The position numbers and the translations under genes were made by a program. A stretch of 6,312 bases of DNA, taken from assembly GCA_934776915.1 (NCBI GenBank), contig CAKVNA010000042.1, positions 1 to 6,312 of the forward strand, in the 5' to 3' direction. The notes beneath the pieces are model-generated. The model ran no database searches, was not told the DNA's origin, and saw only the letters and a program-made list of their open reading frames with translations. Positions 5,172-6,312 of this stretch are shown piece after piece (position 1 is the first letter of the stretch; each line of letters begins with the position of its first letter). The DNA comes from an uncultured Clostridia bacterium (GTDB taxonomy: Bacteria; Bacillota; Clostridia; Christensenellales; UBA1242).

Positions 5172-5702
5172 GTGAATTGTTGCAACTGTATTTGCCCAAG
5201 AACAAGAAGGAGAGTGGGACCAACGGGACCAAGAGGACCTATGGGGCCAGCTGGACCAGTGGGACCTACTGGACCTGCTGGACCTGCTGGAGTGTTGGCC
5301 ATTGAGCCTGTGGCAGATTTTTACAATATCCTAAACAGCACAGTAGCTCAAAATGGCACAGTGCCTTTGACGGATAATATAAATCTTACAACAGACAATG
5401 TTTCTCACAGTGCAGGTAGTGCTGAGGTCGCACTTATCACAACGGGCTATTATCTTGTAAGTTACAGCGCAGATGTTACATCTACGGTTGGCGGAAATGT
5501 TATATTAAAAGTTAATGGAAATGGCTCTACAATTCCGCAAAGTTCAAGCACAGGGACTGTTTCAGCAAATGGAACTACACGCTTGTCGTCAAGTTTCATT
5601 TATGACAACACTGTCCAAAACTTAATTTTAACTTTGGTCAACGGGTCAACTGACCAAGCAAATGTTAATAATGTAAATTTTGTTGTAAGAAAATTGGACT
5701 AA
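5172..5702 (+). CDS. Collagen-like repeat protein with Cys-rich head and C-terminal beta domain
   Basis: The 176-residue product begins with a short Cys-rich basic head, MNCCNCICPRTRRR (cysteines 3, 4, 6, 8). Eight Gly-Pro-X triplets follow at 16-39, then a Ser/Thr/Asn/Val-rich domain to the end (about 41-176) with predicted beta strands such as GYYLVSYSADV and NLILTLVNGS. This layout resembles bacterial collagen-like proteins such as BclA-type spore surface proteins, whose C-terminal domain trimerises as a jelly roll and nucleates the triple helix. Eight triplets is a short collagen segment. There is no signal peptide or sortase motif, so surface display, if any, would be by another route such as assembly on a spore coat. 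The head cysteines could cross-link. The GTG start is forced by an in-frame stop at 5166 and supported by GGAGGG. The gene is followed closely by a terminator. Confidence 0.92.
   Translation: MNCCNCICPRTRRRVGPTGPRGPMGPAGPVGPTGPAGPAGVLAIEPVADFYNILNSTVAQNGTVPLTDNINLTTDNVSHSAGSAEVALITTGYYLVSYSADVTSTVGGNVILKVNGNGSTIPQSSSTGTVSANGTTRLSSSFIYDNTVQNLILTLVNGSTDQANVNNVNFVVRKLD
5217..5288 (+). repeat. Gly-Pro-X coding repeat (eight 9-bp units)
   Basis: Eight imperfect 9-bp units of the form GGNCCNNNN encode GPT, GPR, GPM, GPA, GPV, GPT, GPA, GPA. The last two units are identical (GGACCTGCT twice), while the rest differ at third positions and in the X codon. Because GGNCC is self-complementary, the opposite strand also reads as Gly-Pro repeats. 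Confidence 0.9.
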
Positions 5703-5707
5703 TATAA

Positions 5708-5734
5708 AAAACCCCTTCAATATGGAGGGGTTTT
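5708..5734. terminator. Bidirectional Rho-independent terminator between convergent genes
   Basis: AAAACCCCTTCA (5708-5719) pairs with 5723-5734 (TGGAGGGGTTTT), giving about 12 bp with one G-U pair and a tight loop. Reading right, the stem ends in four Ts. Reading left, the tail has six Ts (5711-5706 on the complement), so it is the better terminator for the minus-strand gene. It lies 5 nt after the collagen-like gene stop and about 87 nt past the stop of the minus-strand gene. Confidence 0.88.
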
Positions 5735-5820
5735 GTTATGTTACAAAATGTTTAAGAAATTTTATGTCTTATTGAAAAATTGCTTATTACTATCTATTTT
5801 CAATTTGCTATTTCTGAAAC

Positions 5821-6312
5821 TCATTTTTTATATTTCAAAATAAGTTTTTCAAGTTCACATGCTTGACGATATGTTTCTTTTACAACTTCTTCTGCTGTTT
5901 CGTCTTGTCTATAGTGCATCAAAATTTCATAATCTAAATTTATATCATGGTCAAGGCTTGCAAGAATCTTTGCAATCTCGTCCCAATTTACTGTGCCATA
6001 TTTGTTTAGGGTGTGTTGGTCTTCTAGACCATTGTTGTCGTGTAAATGAAGAGTTATAAGTTTGTCTTTGTATTTGTCCACAAATTTAATGTCTTTTGAA
6101 AAGCAGTTTGAGTGTCCCACATCCCAGCAGAACTTTAGATAATCGTCTTTAATCTTTTCAAAACACTCAAAGAAGCCTCGGCAGTCATGTAGATTTTCTA
6201 TTGCAAGGGGAATATCATATTTGTGACAAACTTTAAGAACTTTGCGAAGTCTTAAAAGATAATCACATACAGCATCTTCGTTATCTGCAGAACATGGTCC
6301 GATGATAGCGAG
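5821..6312 (-). CDS. Sugar phosphate isomerase/epimerase-like TIM-barrel protein (N terminus missing)
   Basis: The minus-strand frame is open from the window edge to a TGA at 5823-5821 and gives the last 163 residues of a xylose isomerase-like (AP endonuclease family 2) TIM barrel. The putative metal-binding positions appear in the expected order: the Glu of LAIENLHD, Asp and His of CWDVGHSN, His and Asp of TLHLHDNNG, Asp and His of EDQH, and the final Glu of DYEIL. The segment YGTVNWDEIAKIL matches the usual G-x-hydrophobic-x-W/D turn near the end of such barrels. Members include sugar isomerases, epimerases and endonuclease IV, and the substrate cannot be named from this fragment. The start codon and promoter lie beyond 6312. 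A GTG at 6120 is internal, because the conserved motifs continue upstream of it. Confidence 0.9.
   Translation of the reverse strand, partial: LAIIGPCSADNEDAVCDYLLRLRKVLKVCHKYDIPLAIENLHDCRGFFECFEKIKDDYLKFCWDVGHSNCFSKDIKFVDKYKDKLITLHLHDNNGLEDQHTLNKYGTVNWDEIAKILASLDHDINLDYEILMHYRQDETAEEVVKETYRQACELEKLILKYKK

Noticed and set aside
5120..5302. Minus-strand frame encoding its own Gly-Pro-X repeat opposite the collagen-like gene
   Set aside because: GGNCC is self-complementary, so the antisense of Gly-Pro codons is again Gly-Pro. It has no ribosome site and overlaps a well-supported gene.
5156..5305. Overlapping 49-codon ATG frame that starts just before the collagen-like gene in another frame
   Set aside because: Its ATG has no properly spaced ribosome site, and the product (many Thr, Trp and Cys from shifted GGACC units) looks like an out-of-frame reading of the repeat.
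5771..5804. AT-rich inverted repeat ATTGAAAA/TTTTCAAT with an 18-nt loop
   Set aside because: The stem is short and all but one pair is A-T, with a long loop. It is expected by chance in such AT-rich DNA, and the GC-rich hairpin at 5708-5734 is the better terminator.

Overview
The window looks like chromosomal DNA of a low-GC Gram-positive bacterium, probably an uncultured Clostridia-like member of the Bacillota. The evidence is the AT-rich, A/T-ending codon use, strong GGAGG-type ribosome sites, a DnaB/DnaD-type primosome protein next to a DnaI/DnaC-type helicase loader, and a Gly-Pro-X collagen-like protein. TGA is used as a normal stop. I see no insertion sequence, phage gene, CRISPR array or toxin-antitoxin pair, and no gene-free stretch over 300 bases; the two largest gaps are about 120 bases.

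Left part (1-2020): a tRNA-Arg(CCU) gene on the minus strand is divergent from ispH, the last enzyme of the MEP isoprenoid pathway. Each has its own extended -10 promoter in the shared gap. ispH ends in a terminator whose hairpin loop contains the stop codon. Directly after the terminator T-tract comes the promoter of an RluA-family pseudouridine synthase gene. Its GTG start falls at the predicted transcription start, so the mRNA may be leaderless.

Middle part (2089-5117): a 52-residue acidic protein of unknown function is followed by a promoter and a tight three-gene run. The run holds a DnaB/DnaD-like primosome protein with what look like four tandem DnaD-type helical repeats, a DnaI/DnaC helicase loader with a Cys4 motif, and a 128-residue protein that I do not recognise. 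Gaps inside the run are 7 and 12 bases. The first two products would act together in loading the replicative helicase; the third is linked only by position.

Right part (5118-6312): a short collagen-like protein with a Cys-rich head, eight Gly-Pro-X triplets and a beta-rich C-terminal domain is read to the right. It converges on the 3' end of a minus-strand sugar phosphate isomerase/epimerase-like TIM-barrel gene that runs off the window edge. A bidirectional terminator lies between them.

No clearly new multi-gene system is visible. The points most worth a second look are the candidate leaderless mRNA, the expanded repeat array in the primosome protein, the IspH active-site substitution, and the two unrecognised proteins next to the replication genes.
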